Below the pieces are notes generated by a model, which saw only the letters and a list, made by a program, of their open reading frames with translations, did not search any database and was not told the DNA's origin. Below, one piece after another: positions 60,400 through 60,697 of a stretch of 60,697 nucleotides of DNA. This stretch comes from an uncultured Eubacterium sp. (lineage in GTDB: Bacteria > Bacillota > Clostridia > Lachnospirales > Lachnospiraceae): positions 1 to 60,697 of the forward strand of contig CAMEJP010000004.1 in NCBI GenBank assembly GCA_945920185.1, read 5' to 3'. Every line of letters starts with the position of its first letter. Within the stretch, counting starts at the first letter, position 1. A program made the translations under genes and the position numbers.

Positions 60400-60697
60400 A
60401 TGGCTTGTAAAGACAAAACAACGGGAACATGGGTTGCCCAGTGGTACGAGGTAGACATGTATGGCAAAAAGAAGAGACGTAAGAAACGTGGATTTAAAAC
60501 CATGCGAGAGGCTAAATTGTATGAAAACGAAAGAACCTTAAAGGAACAAGGCGACATGAATATGCTCCTAAAGGACTTCATGGAACAGTATTTTGAGGAT
60601 AAGCAGAACGAACTTAAGGAGAGAAGTGTCAGAAGTAAAAAGCAGATGATGGAGCGACATGTTATTCCATACTTTGGAGACATGAAGATGTGTGATA
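60400..60697 (+). CDS. int: tyrosine recombinase/integrase, N-terminal part (runs off window)
   Basis: The 99 visible residues begin MACKDKTTGTWVAQWYEVDM and continue GKKKRRKKRGFKTMREAKLY, an arm-type (AP2-like) DNA-binding domain, followed by the start of the SAM-like core-binding domain (FMEQYFEDKQNELKERSVRS, IPYFGDMKM). This layout is that of phage and ICE integrases of Gram-positive bacteria. AGGAGGAAG precedes the ATG. The catalytic domain is beyond the window. Confidence 0.85.
   Translation, partial: MACKDKTTGTWVAQWYEVDMYGKKKRRKKRGFKTMREAKLYENERTLKEQGDMNMLLKDFMEQYFEDKQNELKERSVRSKKQMMERHVIPYFGDMKMCD

Overview
The window looks like a chromosomal segment of a motile, spore-forming, low-to-moderate GC Gram-positive bacterium of the Clostridia, most likely a Lachnospiraceae member related to Roseburia, Agathobacter or Lachnospira. 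This rests on the gene order comFC-yvyF-flgM-flgN-flgK-flgL-fliW-csrA, on dipicolinate synthase genes, on AGGAGG-type ribosome binding sites, and on a DUF6128-type protein that I associate with Lachnospiraceae. The genus is inference. No tRNA, rRNA, CRISPR array or complete insertion sequence was found.

Layout. (1) 1-207 holds two copies of a 55-bp repeat, 102 bp (34 codons) apart, inside a frame open from the window edge. (2) 0.3-6.1 kb: metG, tatD, rsmA, a DUF6128-like gene, a GNAT acetyltransferase and tadA. (3) 6.2-10.5 kb: two tandem membrane-anchored paralogues sharing a C-x4-C-x-H-x4-C motif, followed by a 644-residue protein resembling two fused ABC-2 permease halves. (4) 10.6-13.2 kb: dpaB and dpaA on the minus strand, with a small three-hairpin element inserted between them, and a divergent P-loop ATPase with an altered Walker A motif. 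(5) 13.2-17.4 kb: small membrane proteins, an LCP-family wall-polymer ligase with an extra domain, comFC and yvyF. (6) 17.5-36.2 kb: a late flagellar region (flgM, flgN, two flgK, flgL, fliW, csrA, flaG, fliD, fliS, a FliT-like gene, flagellin), then a flagellin-glycosylation cluster (Maf/DUF115 protein, a CMP-sugar synthetase/PseG fusion, a NeuB-family synthase, a glycosyltransferase-TPR protein) and a convergent second FliD-like gene. (7) 36.4-48.0 kb: rpmG-secE-nusG-rplK-rplA, an L10 leader, rplJ-rplL, rpoB-rpoC. (8) 48.0-54.5 kb: a five-gene surface glycopolymer cluster with its own promoter. (9) 54.6-59.4 kb: rpsL, rpsG, fusA, tuf. (10) 59.4 kb to the end: the left end of an integrated mobile element, with an XRE repressor, four operator-like sites, an excisionase-like gene and the start of a tyrosine integrase.

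Regulation. Four candidate sigma-D (FliA-type) promoters precede flgM, flaG and flagellin; flagellin has two, within near-identical 29-nt blocks. Each has an inverted repeat across or inside the -35/-10 spacer. The leaders of flaG-fliD-fliS and of flagellin each contain a short hairpin with GGA in the loop, upstream of a GGA-containing ribosome binding site. This is the classical CsrA target layout, and fliW and csrA lie in the same region, so FliW-CsrA control may cover the cap and chaperone genes as well as flagellin. The Maf, NeuA-PseG and NeuB genes directly downstream of flagellin suggest that flagellin carries a nonulosonic acid; the earlier sugar-pathway enzymes are not in this window.

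All calls come from reading the sequence. No homology search, structure calculation or folding energy was run.
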